Source of the DNA: Rhynchopus euleeides | Taxonomy: Eukaryota; Euglenozoa; Diplonemea; Diplonemida; Diplonemidae | Direction of reading: 5' to 3' | DNA: 64,000 nt | NCBI GenBank assembly: GCA_963210315.1 | Contig: OY723314.1 | Location: 496,001 to 560,000, forward strand | Shown here: positions 34,557 through 43,158 of the stretch, one piece after another | Position numbering within the stretch: the first letter of the stretch is position 1 | Layout: every line of letters starts with the position of its first letter | Program-made: the position numbers and the translations under genes | The notes under the pieces: generated by a model | Seen by the model: the letters and a program-made list of their open reading frames with translations, nothing else | Told to the model about the DNA's origin: nothing | Database searches by the model: none

Positions 34557-37174
34557 CCGGAGACGACCGTCACGACAACCGATACCACCCCTCCTCAGCT
34601 TTCACTCCCGATCACCGCATCCAACCTTCCCCCTCCCAGTCAACACTTGATGATGTGGAGCGAGCGACTGCAGAAGCAGAAGGTGAGGAAACTGGATACC
34701 CCCCGAGAACCCCAGAGACTACTGAGACGTACGCAGGAACACATGGCAGCCTGCTACAAAAGCCCAGAAGCGTTCCTTTCGGTGATCCGACGTGCAGACA
34801 TTTTTTATCAACAGCTGCGAGTGACCATTCCTACCATAACACCGGACATGGCGGTCTGTATGTGGATCACACAACTACGCGAGGAGGGCCGCATCCAAGC
34901 CAACTCCGCTTTGCAGTACCTCACCTACTGGACGATGTCCAAGAAACAAATTATACCCGCGATGCGGATGTGGACCACAGGCCAGCTCAACGAATTCGAG
35001 ATCTCGGAACGTCAGCTGGAGAAAGTGATTCCCAAGGAACGTGTGCAGGAAGTCGTAGAAAGCGCCACAGGAGTGAACCAAGCCAGATTGGCTTTACAGT
35101 GGGTGACGGCATGCAGGTGCGTCGACCTCGAAGGGCTGAGACACAACCACGTGCAGCGGCGGGAGGGGAACCTGATGGTGACGTTTGTGGGCGGGAAGAC
35201 CGACAGACGGCGACAGGGTCAATCGATCCTGATCCCGATGTCATCATGGTGGACGACGATTTTTGTGCTATGGCTGGAACGGCCGACGTGCACACATTCA
35301 CCGAGCGACAAGGTCTTCCCGGGTTCCACTCCTCACGCATACAACGTGTTCTTGAAGATGAAACTACAGTGCACGAGCCACCACCTACGACACAGCGCCC
35401 TGACACATGTATCCAAGGCATTCGGGGCCCACCACAAGGGCGAGGAGGCAGCGACCGCGCTGGGGCGCCATGCGGACGTTTCCAGCACTCGACATTACAT
35501 TCCGCGGGAACAGTGGGGTACCACCCTGGGTACCATGGAGGGCACGCACATCTTGGGCGAGTGACAGGGGAGGAGTTTCTCATTCTTCTACGTAGATTCT
35601 TGCTGTACGACTACAGCACGGCGTGGCTCGAGGGGGGTTCCCACCGCATACTCAAGGCCAATTATGTGGGCACAGTGTCAGGGGCGCCAACAACGACGAT
35701 CAACGAAGACTTGCTGTTACAGGACTTCCCACGACTGTGGGAGAACTTCAAGTGGTTTAAACGTGCCTTTCTATCGAAGATCATGGTGTGGGACGACAAG
35801 ACAGTGCTGGGACCTCCCAATGTCAAGCTGAGCAGCGTTCTTTCTCAACTCGAGGGCGGCAACTTCGCAGAGACGCTGCCAAGGCGAAGGTCGTACGGAT
35901 CCCTATTCCACAGCGCATTTTGTGTCGACAAGCGCAAACCGGGTTTCCTCAGGTTCATTCTCAACTGCGCGCGTCTCAACCAGATGACAGCCGGCACAGC
36001 CATGCCCCCATGCAGATTCCCTACGTACAGAGAGGTGGTGGAGCGTTTGATGCAGTCCGCGTTCTTTATTGAATTTGACTTCACGTCTTATTTTTTTCAA
36101 TTCGGCCTCGAGGAGGACGTCAGAGGGCTGTTCGCCTTCAGAGTGGGCGGGCGTTTACTGCGGATGACCAGAGCAGCGATGGGATTCAGAGCTTCTCCAC
36201 AGCTGGGCCAAAACGTATCTGCAGCCGTGGCAGATGAGGCGGTGCGACCGACGACGGCAAAGAACCTTTGCTGGCTGGACAACATCTTCTTCTGCGGATC
36301 GCGGGAAGGTGTGGAGGAGGCAGCGGCGAGATTTCGGGCGCTCTGTGCAAGATACGACATCACCATCGGAGACACAACGCAGATCCAGCAGCAGGGCTCA
36401 GCACTCGGAATTTGGGTAGACGTGTCCTCAAAGGAATACTGCATGGATCCCGAGTGGCTGCGGCGAATCGGACCCTTTCTTCAGACGGTGTCCCTATCCG
36501 CGGCAGCACCGGTGCTGGTGTGGTGGCGGGTGGTAGGCGTAATTCTGTGGAGACTACATGCGATGTCGAAGGGGTTATTACGCGCGGCGGGACTTCTACT
36601 CTGGATGTCGGACATCTCCAGAGGGCGTTGTCTGCAGGGGGCCGAAGGTCAAAGATTCTGGAAGAGCATGCTCACTCTTCCCCCCCACGTTTGCGCGTTG
36701 ATACAGGTACAGCTCGATGAGCTACTCCGTAACGAGCGACTCCACTGGACAGCGCCTCCGCAGCATGTGGTGGAATGCCACACAGACGCCAGCTTGTCGG
36801 GCTGGGCGATGGTTATCCGGGGCCGAGCGTACTGGGGCGGTTTCCCACAGGAATTGCGGGCGGAAGGTATCTTCGAGAAGGAATTTTTCGCCGTCTTCGT
36901 GGCGGTGTCTACAGCGCTTTCATGGCGGAAGCCACTACGCTTGCGTTTACATGTGGACAACATGGCGGTGGTCGCGGCGGTGCGTGCTGGTTACTCCCTG
37001 CATCCATGGGGGCTGCTGTTTTGCCACTTCGTGGTGGATTTCGCGGGAACGTATGGACTGTCCGTGTCGCTTGAATATGTAGCGAGTCACGCAAATATGG
37101 CGGACAGATACACGCGTCTCCCCAGCCACTCAAGCGGCTACGCAGTTCCAGTATCTCCCTCTGGGGAACGATGA
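34553..37174 (+). CDS. RT-RNase H frame of retrotransposon 1
   Basis: Long frame whose first third lies over the recombinase gene and is low-complexity. Reverse transcriptase sequence starts after about 35650 (GFLRFILNCARLNQM, FIEFDFTSYFFQFGLEED, TRAAMGFRASPQLGQN, then the LDN-containing palm motif). RNase H follows (VECHTDASLSGWAMVIRG, then LHVDNMAVVAAVRAG, and ASHANMADRYTR). The RT frame is the -1 frame relative to the recombinase. Confidence 0.85.
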   Translation: MTGDDRHDNRYHPSSAFTPDHRIQPSPSQSTLDDVERATAEAEGEETGYPPRTPETTETYAGTHGSLLQKPRSVPFGDPTCRHFLSTAASDHSYHNTGHGGLYVDHTTTRGGPHPSQLRFAVPHLLDDVQETNYTRDADVDHRPAQRIRDLGTSAGESDSQGTCAGSRRKRHRSEPSQIGFTVGDGMQVRRPRRAETQPRAAAGGEPDGDVCGREDRQTATGSIDPDPDVIMVDDDFCAMAGTADVHTFTERQGLPGFHSSRIQRVLEDETTVHEPPPTTQRPDTCIQGIRGPPQGRGGSDRAGAPCGRFQHSTLHSAGTVGYHPGYHGGHAHLGRVTGEEFLILLRRFLLYDYSTAWLEGGSHRILKANYVGTVSGAPTTTINEDLLLQDFPRLWENFKWFKRAFLSKIMVWDDKTVLGPPNVKLSSVLSQLEGGNFAETLPRRRSYGSLFHSAFCVDKRKPGFLRFILNCARLNQMTAGTAMPPCRFPTYREVVERLMQSAFFIEFDFTSYFFQFGLEEDVRGLFAFRVGGRLLRMTRAAMGFRASPQLGQNVSAAVADEAVRPTTAKNLCWLDNIFFCGSREGVEEAAARFRALCARYDITIGDTTQIQQQGSALGIWVDVSSKEYCMDPEWLRRIGPFLQTVSLSAAAPVLVWWRVVGVILWRLHAMSKGLLRAAGLLLWMSDISRGRCLQGAEGQRFWKSMLTLPPHVCALIQVQLDELLRNERLHWTAPPQHVVECHTDASLSGWAMVIRGRAYWGGFPQELRAEGIFEKEFFAVFVAVSTALSWRKPLRLRLHVDNMAVVAAVRAGYSLHPWGLLFCHFVVDFAGTYGLSVSLEYVASHANMADRYTRLPSHSSGYAVPVSPSGER
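34650..35564 (+). CDS. Tyrosine recombinase of retrotransposon 1
   Basis: About 304 codons. The C-terminal catalytic domain shows the family pattern: arginine in TACRCVDLEGL, HHLRHSALTH, then GRHADVSSTRHY with the nucleophile. This enzyme replaces an integrase and joins a circular DNA intermediate to the target. The whole gene is overlapped by the open 5' part of the RT frame. Confidence 0.88.
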   Translation: MMWSERLQKQKVRKLDTPREPQRLLRRTQEHMAACYKSPEAFLSVIRRADIFYQQLRVTIPTITPDMAVCMWITQLREEGRIQANSALQYLTYWTMSKKQIIPAMRMWTTGQLNEFEISERQLEKVIPKERVQEVVESATGVNQARLALQWVTACRCVDLEGLRHNHVQRREGNLMVTFVGGKTDRRRQGQSILIPMSSWWTTIFVLWLERPTCTHSPSDKVFPGSTPHAYNVFLKMKLQCTSHHLRHSALTHVSKAFGAHHKGEEAATALGRHADVSSTRHYIPREQWGTTLGTMEGTHILGE

Positions 37175-37240
37175 TCCCCAAAGGAGTGATCCGGAAAGGT
37201 CGATGACCGAGAAGATGCACTGCGCGATACAGATCAAGAG

Positions 37241-37434
37241 GGCCAAGAACTGGAATGGTTCCTCTGGCACACTATCGAGGTCTTCAAGGGGGCCAAGAAC
37301 TGGAATGGTTCCTCTGGCACACTAGCGAGGGCTTCAAGGGGGCCAAGAACTGGAATGGTTCCTCTGGCACACTATCGAGGTTTTCAAGGGGGCCAAGAAC
37401 TGGAATGGTTCCTCGGGCACACTATTGAGGGCGG
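37241..37434 (+). repeat. 50-bp tandem array, four units
   Basis: Units begin at 37241, 37291, 37341 and 37391 with GGCCAAGAACTGGAATGGTT and contain GGCACACTATCGAGG. They lie between the RT stop and the right repeats of the retrotransposon. Confidence 0.95.
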
Positions 37435-37460
37435 GGGGGAGGGGGGGGGGGGTGCGTACA

Positions 37461-37640
37461 ATCTGGAACCGGATTTGGCGCACAAACAACAGCCTTATCT
37501 TTTTTACCACAACAGGGAACCTGTCAGTGTCAAAAAGATAGTAGGCAGCGCTTGGGCAACAAATTCAACCTCCTCATCAGGCTGCGGAGTTGCTTTTGTT
37601 TTGCCCGGATTTGGCGCACAAACAACAGCCTTATCTTTTT
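37461..37640 (+). repeat. Family-B repeats, right flank of retrotransposon 1
   Basis: A partial unit (37461-37497, GGATTTGGCGCACAAACAAC then AGCCTTATC) is followed by a full unit (37498-37640). The full unit matches 33272-33397 and then repeats the same AGCCTTATC-T-run end. Confidence 0.85.
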
Positions 37641-37660
37641 TTATAAAAAAATACCGGGTT

Positions 37661-37919
37661 GCCGAGCGGCGGAAGCGCAGCGAAAGTCGCGAAGTAGCGA
37701 AGGGGGGGGGGGGGGTGTGGGGGAGCGGGGGGGGGGGGGGGAATCGTACGGCTTGAAGCTTGATGAGAATCCCACCTTTTACCATGCCACTTCACAGGGG
37801 GGCTTACACAGCCTTTATGACACAGGAGTGTGCGCTCAGCAAAAAGTAGCCCGGATCTGCCTTTTTTTCTTGCAGTTGCTGGACAGGATTCTCCTATGAT
37901 AGCGGAAAGGAGTACGGTT
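37661..37919 (+). repeat. Family-A repeat, copy expanded by G runs
   Basis: GAAGCGCAGCGAAAGTCGCG, then two long G runs (near 37700 and 37725), AATCGTACGGCTTGAAGC, CATGCCACTTCACAGGG, GTGTGCGCTCAGCAAAAAGT, GTTGCTGGACAGG and GGAGTACGG. Directly follows the family-B unit, as in the kinase intron near 58769 where the two families also adjoin (A then B). Confidence 0.7.
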
Positions 37920-38483
37920 GAAGAGAAGAAACTTGAGGCGGTGGTGAGGGGTAGAGCCACGCCTTTTCTTTGGCGCTTATTTCCTTGCCGTCATGGTGTG
38001 GGGCGAGAGCCAGCACTGTTGGGTGTGGCACAAAAAAAATCCACCCTTCTTCTTGCTATGCTCAATAAATAGGCACACGGGTGCCTGCAGAGCAGGCAGG
38101 TAGGGGACTTGTCTTTGTGTGCGGCGGTGAAAGCTTGCCCACCCACCCTCACCGCCACCCCCCACCCCCCACCTACCCTTCCAAACAAGAAATTTTGTGG
38201 GGAAAAAAGCAGCCATCCGGTTAAATAGTGCCCATTTCCAGGTTTTGCCCAATTCTAAATAGTACAAATTTACCCACTTTTTTGGTCCAGGAGTTCCTTC
38301 ACGCACACCGTTTTTTTGCCGCGGTTTCCCGTCTTCCCAGCTTCCGACGGTTGTTTGCGACCCCCCCCCCGCCCTCCTCCCACACCATGAATCTAGAAAA
38401 AATCAAAAAGCCTGAACGGTCTTCATACCCAACACCTCCCCGGCACCACAAATCTAGTTCTAGTCGTGCAGCACCGATCACCA

Positions 38484-38546
38484 GGAGAACACGCAGGCTG
38501 TGCAGACTCAGGCGCAGCCTGAGTCTGCACAGCCTGCGTGTTCTCC
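38484..38546. repeat. Perfect 30-base-arm hairpin
   Basis: Arms 38484-38513 and 38517-38546 (GGAGAACACGCAGGCTGTGC to its complement) with the 3-base loop GCA. It is read through by open frames on both strands. Confidence 0.95.
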
Positions 38547-38699
38547 TCGTCACAATCAAAATCGCTGTCGTAGTCGGTGTCGTTGCCAACACCGAGTGGC
38601 CTCTCGTCATTTTCCCGAACGTACATTGCAAAGTGCACCTTCTGTGAGGGTCTCGCAGACGGGTTGTTGGTGGTGGTGCTGCGGCAGGACGTGGGAAGC

Positions 38700-39276
38700 A
38701 AAACAGGACGAGACATTTGCGCTGGATGGGCTGAAGGACCTCGCGGATCTCACCACGACCAAAAAGGTGAAGTGCAACACCTGCGGCGGGGAGGCCACTT
38801 CAAAGCTCGCTGCTTGCCGCTTCGCAGAAGTTCTCTTCGGGGTTGTCGATCGCTTCGATAGTGCCGGCAAGAAGGTCAAGACGGCAAGCAGCATCCCCAA
38901 CAAGCTTGAGCTGTTGGAGGTGGTCCCCGGGGAGATCGCTAGCGCGGAGCCGACCACGGTGACGTACCGGCTGACAGCCTCGTCTAGTGCTGCGAAGGGG
39001 CCCGACCAGCAGTCCGCAAAGTACGGGATCCTTCTGAGGGCACGTGACGCACCTTCCTTCAGGTGTGCCCAGTACTCCCCTGCCACCTTTGCACTCCTTT
39101 TTGGCATTGTCTCGTCTCCGAGACTCCTGGTGGGTGATGCTATGTCTCGGGACAATATGAAGGCAAAGGCAACTATTCCTGTAATATTCCCATTCTGGGG
39201 TGGTGGGGAAGGGGTCGCCCCCCCTCTCTCCCTCCGGGGGTTTTCCCTTCAAAAACCGCATTCTCGCATTGTTTGA
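38700..39276 (+). CDS. Protein-like open frame inside the 38.2-39.5 kb element
   Basis: Part of a 258-codon frame. The sequence ETFALDGLKDLADLTTTKKV, then CNTCGGEATSKLAACRFAEV, then SSIPNKLELLEVVPGEIASA and TTVTYRLTASSSAAKG has balanced composition and GC-rich third positions like the host genes. The upstream part of the frame crosses the hairpin and looks spurious. No family recognised. It could be a captured host exon or an element protein. After about 39190 it becomes low-complexity. Confidence 0.35.
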
Positions 39277-39703
39277 GTGCATCCGTACCTCATACTTTTT
39301 CTCTCGCCAAAAATGGTGGGAAAAAAAACCCATTACTCCTTGGACCACTGAAGGAAAAAAGTGGGTAAATATATTTTCCCCCCTCTTGGTAACTTTTGAG
39401 TAAATTTTTTCGGGATCCTGGATCCCTCAATAGTCAATAGTATTTAGCCTACCGGCTGAAAAAAAGGCATCTGAATTTGTCTGATGTTGTTAGTTTTGCT
39501 CCGTCTTCACCCTTCTATATTTAGTGGGACACGGTTCGCCTCTTGATATGGAGGCTGTGTCTTGGCATGTCTGGCTCAGTTTATAGTTTTATATTTATAC
39601 GTGGTTCAGTTTGAAGAGAAGCACAAAGAAATCGAATGATGGAGGAAGCACACAGCTTTGCCACTGCATTACCCAGCCCAACTAAACCAACCCCCCCCCC
39701 CTA

Positions 39704-41227
39704 GGGGGGGTCATAAGCCCGTACAAAACCACATTTTTCAACATACCATCAGAACCGCCCTAATACCTGATCTGACCCGAAAATCCGACCCATACCCCCC
39801 CGGAAACCGTCTGGAGCCCACTTGTGACACCTGATGCGCACTTTTGTGATGATTTTTTGGGGTCCTAAAAAATGTACCTCAGTTTCGTACCTTGCCTTTG
39901 TACCTGAACCACTCCCGACCGCAGTATTTCGTTCTTTGCAAGGAAAGGGTATCACTACGCTCACCCAGCACGCCGAGCAACACATGCCGTGTGCCTAGGG
40001 CCTCGCAGAGGTGTCAGATGCTGCTGCAGAGGGGTACCTTGCTCGAAAGACGCTCGCCAAACGGGAGATGTGCGGGGTCCCGGCAGAGAGCGTTGTGGCA
40101 GACCTGCGTCAGAAGAAAACGGCACACGACATCCGTGAGGCGACATTATTTCGGGCGCTCCGTCGGGCTGGGTACATAGGAGAGCGAGTGGGACGTGGTG
40201 ACGACAGATATATGCAGTGGTGCATCAACTGCACGCACGTGCGAAAAGCGGCGTTCCTTGCTGGCCAAGAAAGATGTCACCTGCACTCCTACTCCTCCCA
40301 CTCCTCCTGCTCCTACCCCTACACCAACTGATGTGGGCAGTGAGTGATGGCAGCTCCAGAGCAGCAGATGATCTAGGAAGCGATGAGCGGGTCAGCCGGG
40401 CAGACTACCCCAGTCCGTACCGGAAGTACGAAGCGTTGCGGGCCCGCCACCACCGCCTCCAGGAGAGGACCCGAGGATTAAGAGTAGGGTTGTACAATGC
40501 CAGGGGAGAGTATTCCCCTGGCGTTGAGACATCCCTGACGATCTTGCGGTCGCACTGTGGGGGTTGAGTCGGCAGGCAGATGCCTATCCAATGACTTTGT
40601 TGAGTCCTCACATGGTACACTCTCATGCGTGCTGTTGAGACTGCGTGGTGTGCATATCCTGCGGGGGGCGCAAATTACACAGCACAAACATAATCATTTC
40701 GACTCTCAGGTCGTCCAATATCCCAATCGTGCCTTCACAGGCTGAGATCGACGAAGCAAAGACACATCTGCAACGCTGCCTAATGCCGATGCAGCCTCGC
40801 AGGCGTACGAAGTACTCACAATGACCCATCTGCGATCGAAGTACTACACCCAGAAGGTGGCTGAACTCATTCAGCTGGCGCAACAACACAACATTCCCAC
40901 TAATCAGGTACAAGAAAGACCTTGCCGAGGCACTGGGGAGGCAACATCGTGCCACCTGAGCCGGAACCACCGCAGAAAAGGCAAAGAACGAAATATTGCG
41001 GTCGGGAGTGGTTCAGGTACAAAGGCAAGGTACGAAACTGAGGTACATTTTTTAGGACCCCAAAAAATCATCACAAAAGTGCGCATCAGGTGTCACAAGT
41101 GGGCTCCAGACGGTTTCCGGGGGGGTATGGGTCGGATTTTCGGGTCAGATCAGGTATTAGGGCGGTTCTGATGGTATGTTGAAATTTTTGGTATTTGTAC
41201 GTTTTTAGGGGGGCTTATGACCCCCCC
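39704..41227. mobile_element. 1524-bp TA-flanked element with about 240-bp inverted ends
   Basis: Ends GGGGGGGTCATAAGCCC and complement are flanked by TA (39702-39703 and 41228-41229), again with C runs on both outer sides. Inverted identity is strong from about 39750 to 39949 versus 40985 to 41180 (for example GGTCCTAAAAAATGTACCTC against its complement). It has no recognisable transposase; a 106-codon frame (40011-40331, AKREMCGVPAESVVADLRQK) may be a remnant. Non-autonomous Tc1/mariner- or pogo-related element. Confidence 0.8.
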
Positions 41228-41718
41228 TACCCCCCCCCCCCCCTCCCACACATTGCAAGGTGCTGGGAGGCTTGCTTTCCCATTCACTCTTGACAATCAA
41301 ACCCCCCCCCCCCCCCACCCCCCCTCACACACACCCACACCCACAGAACCCACAGATTCCCCCGCCTCAAGCGGCACCCTCTCAGGTTAATTTGGGATGT
41401 CGACTGACAGAGTCAGTCACGATGCTCTTTTATCTTTTTACCACACCCCCGTCCCGTCCGTTCCCTTCCCCCCCCCCCCCCCCCCTCCCTGACCTTGCAA
41501 ATATGACGGGCATATATTAGTGTGTGTTGCCCACCGCCACAATCGCCACACCCCCTCCCCCCCATCATCGTTTGCCTACATTATTCTTGCCAGTCTGGCG
41601 TGCGAGTCATATGTTTGTTTGCGAGAAAATATCCGATTCCGTCTCACAACCCACCCCACCCACCCACCCCCCCCCATTCATTCCCACATTGGGGCGTGGA
41701 GTGTAGGTAAACAAAATA

Positions 41719-41826
41719 TGCCACTGTGTGTGCGGCCGGGAGAAGACAAAACAGCGGCCCCTCTCGCCAGGGGAGGGGGGGGGGGTGGGGGCTGCGAACA
41801 CGGCGAAAAGATCGTTCAGCATTGCT
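41719..41826 (+). repeat. Family-H repeat, G-run-expanded copy
   Basis: CCACTGTGTGTGCGGCC, GAGAAGACAAAACAGCGGCC, CCTCTCGCCAGGGG, then a G run, GCGAACACGGCGAAAA and one CGTTCA unit. Confidence 0.6.
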
Positions 41827-41952
41827 CCCACCTGCGACAACCTTTTTCGACATGAACATTTTCCGGTGAGGACGGCGGGTTTTTGTCACAAAAGAGTTGT
41901 TTAAAATCGCTCGGCAAAACCTCTGGGTGTGGGGATCGGGTTCTCACGCGGG

Positions 41953-41990
41953 AGGCCACAGCGTAAACCCCCGGGTTTACGCTGTGGCCT
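41953..41990. repeat. 38-base palindrome
   Basis: Eighteen-base arms AGGCCACAGCGTAAACCC and complement with CC between. Perfect, compact, and not near any recognised element end. Confidence 0.95.
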
Positions 41991-42225
41991 TCAGGAGGAA
42001 CTGTGCGATGCCAAGTTCGCTAGACTCAGAAGCTACAATACGCGGGCGCATTACGGCGCGCATTACAGCAGGTTCGGTTACCTCACCTCGTGGTGCGGTG
42101 CCGGCACGGAGACCCCACCATGCGGGACACGCGAAGCCTTCATCCTATCCCCACGCACTTCCTCACTCACCAGTCTCTCCTTTTTCCGGCTTGTGCGGGC
42201 AGCGAACACCAAGCCTTCTCTTTTT

Positions 42226-42412
42226 TTGTCCACACAACAAGAAGAAAGCTTGTCACAGTGAAAAAGATAGTTGGCAGCGCTTTGGGTGACAAACACAATC
42301 TACCTTTGCCTTGTTGCTATGACTGTGCGCACACTCACACCAACCTTCATCAGGCAAAGCGCGTGAGGTTTGTTCACCCGGGTTTGGCGCACAAACAACG
42401 CCTCGTCTTTTT
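42226..42412 (+). repeat. Family-B repeat, diverged copy
   Basis: CACAACAAGAAGAAAGCTTG, AAGATAGTTGGCAGCGCTTT, CTTGTTGCTATGACTGTGCG, then GGTTTGGCGCACAAACAACG and CCTCGTC before a T run. It has the middle sequence of the intron copy at 58776 plus the end sequence of the copies around retrotransposon 1. Confidence 0.75.
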
Positions 42413-42507
42413 TCTCTCTCGCAACCCCCCCCCCCCGAAGCGTTTCCTATTTGCCTTTGGAGAAGAGAAGAAGAAGAAGAAGAAGAAATGGGGAGGGGGG
42501 GGGGGGG

Positions 42508-42588
42508 ACTCCGCTCTGTGTCAAACCTGTGCCAGTTTGCCCCCTCTTTTGAGAGGCGGCTCACTTTTCTGCATTTTCTGAGCGAAGA
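42508..42588. repeat. Family-C short repeat, second copy
   Basis: CTCTGTGTCAAACCTGTG, TTGCCCCCTCTTTTGAGAGG, GGCTCAC and TTCTGAGCGAAG. See 16871-16951. Confidence 0.55.
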
Positions 42589-42778
42589 CCACGGCTTCAC
42601 TAAGCTCCTACTAAGGGGTAGGGCGATAAATCACTTAAATTTTAAGCCCTGAATTTTCAGTCCCCGAAAAATTAAGGGCTTAATTTCTTACTAAGGGCTT
42701 ACTAAGGGCTTAGTCATCCCTTAGACAACACTTCAGCATTTCTCAGAAGAAGAATACTCTCCGGCGAAGGTAAACAAC

Positions 42779-43150
42779 GTGCGGGGACCGGAGAGCTGAA
42801 GAGCCGGGACAGCACGAAAGAGCCTGATGAAGGGCGTTGTAGTGGTGTCTCGTCTCCGTCCCTTCCAACCTCACCTCAGTGAGTGGAGTCTTCTTGATGA
42901 TTGAGCGCCTGTGCACTAAACAAAGGTAGTACTGGTGGCCCCCCAAGTCGCACTCTGCGAGTGCTCTAACAAGTTAGCTAGGAGGGGGCCACCAGATACT
43001 AGAGAAAAAAGGAGCAGCTGCCCGAGCTCAGCCGGGGTGCTCGAAAAACCGTTCCAGCTGATGGGGGAGGGGAGGGAATAGGAATCTGTCTGTTGTCACT
43101 GTTGTTGAATTCTGCGTGCGGGGACCGGAGAGCTGAAGAGCCGGGACAGA
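42779..43150. repeat. 34-bp direct repeat pair at the 3' end of retrotransposon 2
   Basis: CGTGCGGGGACCGGAGAGCT followed by GAAGAGCCGGGACAG at 42779-42813 and 43116-43150. Possibly part of a split-repeat system, as in element 1, although I did not find a matching copy at the 5' end. Confidence 0.8.
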
Positions 43151-43158
43151 CCCTTCGC

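Larger units (their letters stand above)
33272..37640 (+). mobile_element. Tyrosine-recombinase (DIRS-order) retrotransposon 1
   Basis: Parts in order: left repeat (33272-33397); a zinc-finger ORF (33424-34077); a gag-like ORF (34017-34556); tyrosine recombinase (34650-35564); RT-RNase H in a frame open over 34553-37174; a 50-bp tandem array (37241-37434); and right repeats (37461-37640). It has no DDE integrase or protease. The order gag, recombinase, RT-RNase H matches VIPER/TATE-type rather than classical DIRS1 elements. The right side reads B1-A2-B2 against A1 at the left, compatible with the split direct repeats of PAT/Ngaro-like elements. All frames are open, so it looks whole and young. 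The boundary could instead be inside a pre-existing family-B array. Confidence 0.85.
38210..39458. mobile_element. Probable hAT-like element (1249 bp) with imperfect ends
   Basis: CAGCC...GGCTG ends with imperfect inverted repeats (TTAAATAGT versus CTAAATACT, and a shared TTTACCCACTTTTTT further in), flanked by GAAAAAAG (38202-38209) and AAAAAAAG (39459-39466), an 8-bp duplication with one mismatch in an A-rich context. No transposase is seen. The interior contains a perfect 30-base-arm hairpin and a protein-like open frame. Confidence 0.5.
41230..42594. other. Intergenic region between two elements
   Basis: C runs near 41230, 41300 and 41470; a family-H repeat (41719-41826); a 38-base palindrome (41953-41990); family B (42226-42412); a GAA microsatellite (42461-42487); and family C (42508-42588). 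No gene supported. Confidence 0.5.

Noticed and set aside
37241-37434. Regular 50-bp array that could suggest a CRISPR
   Set aside because: Units are contiguous with no unique spacers, in a eukaryotic retrotransposon tail. It is a minisatellite.
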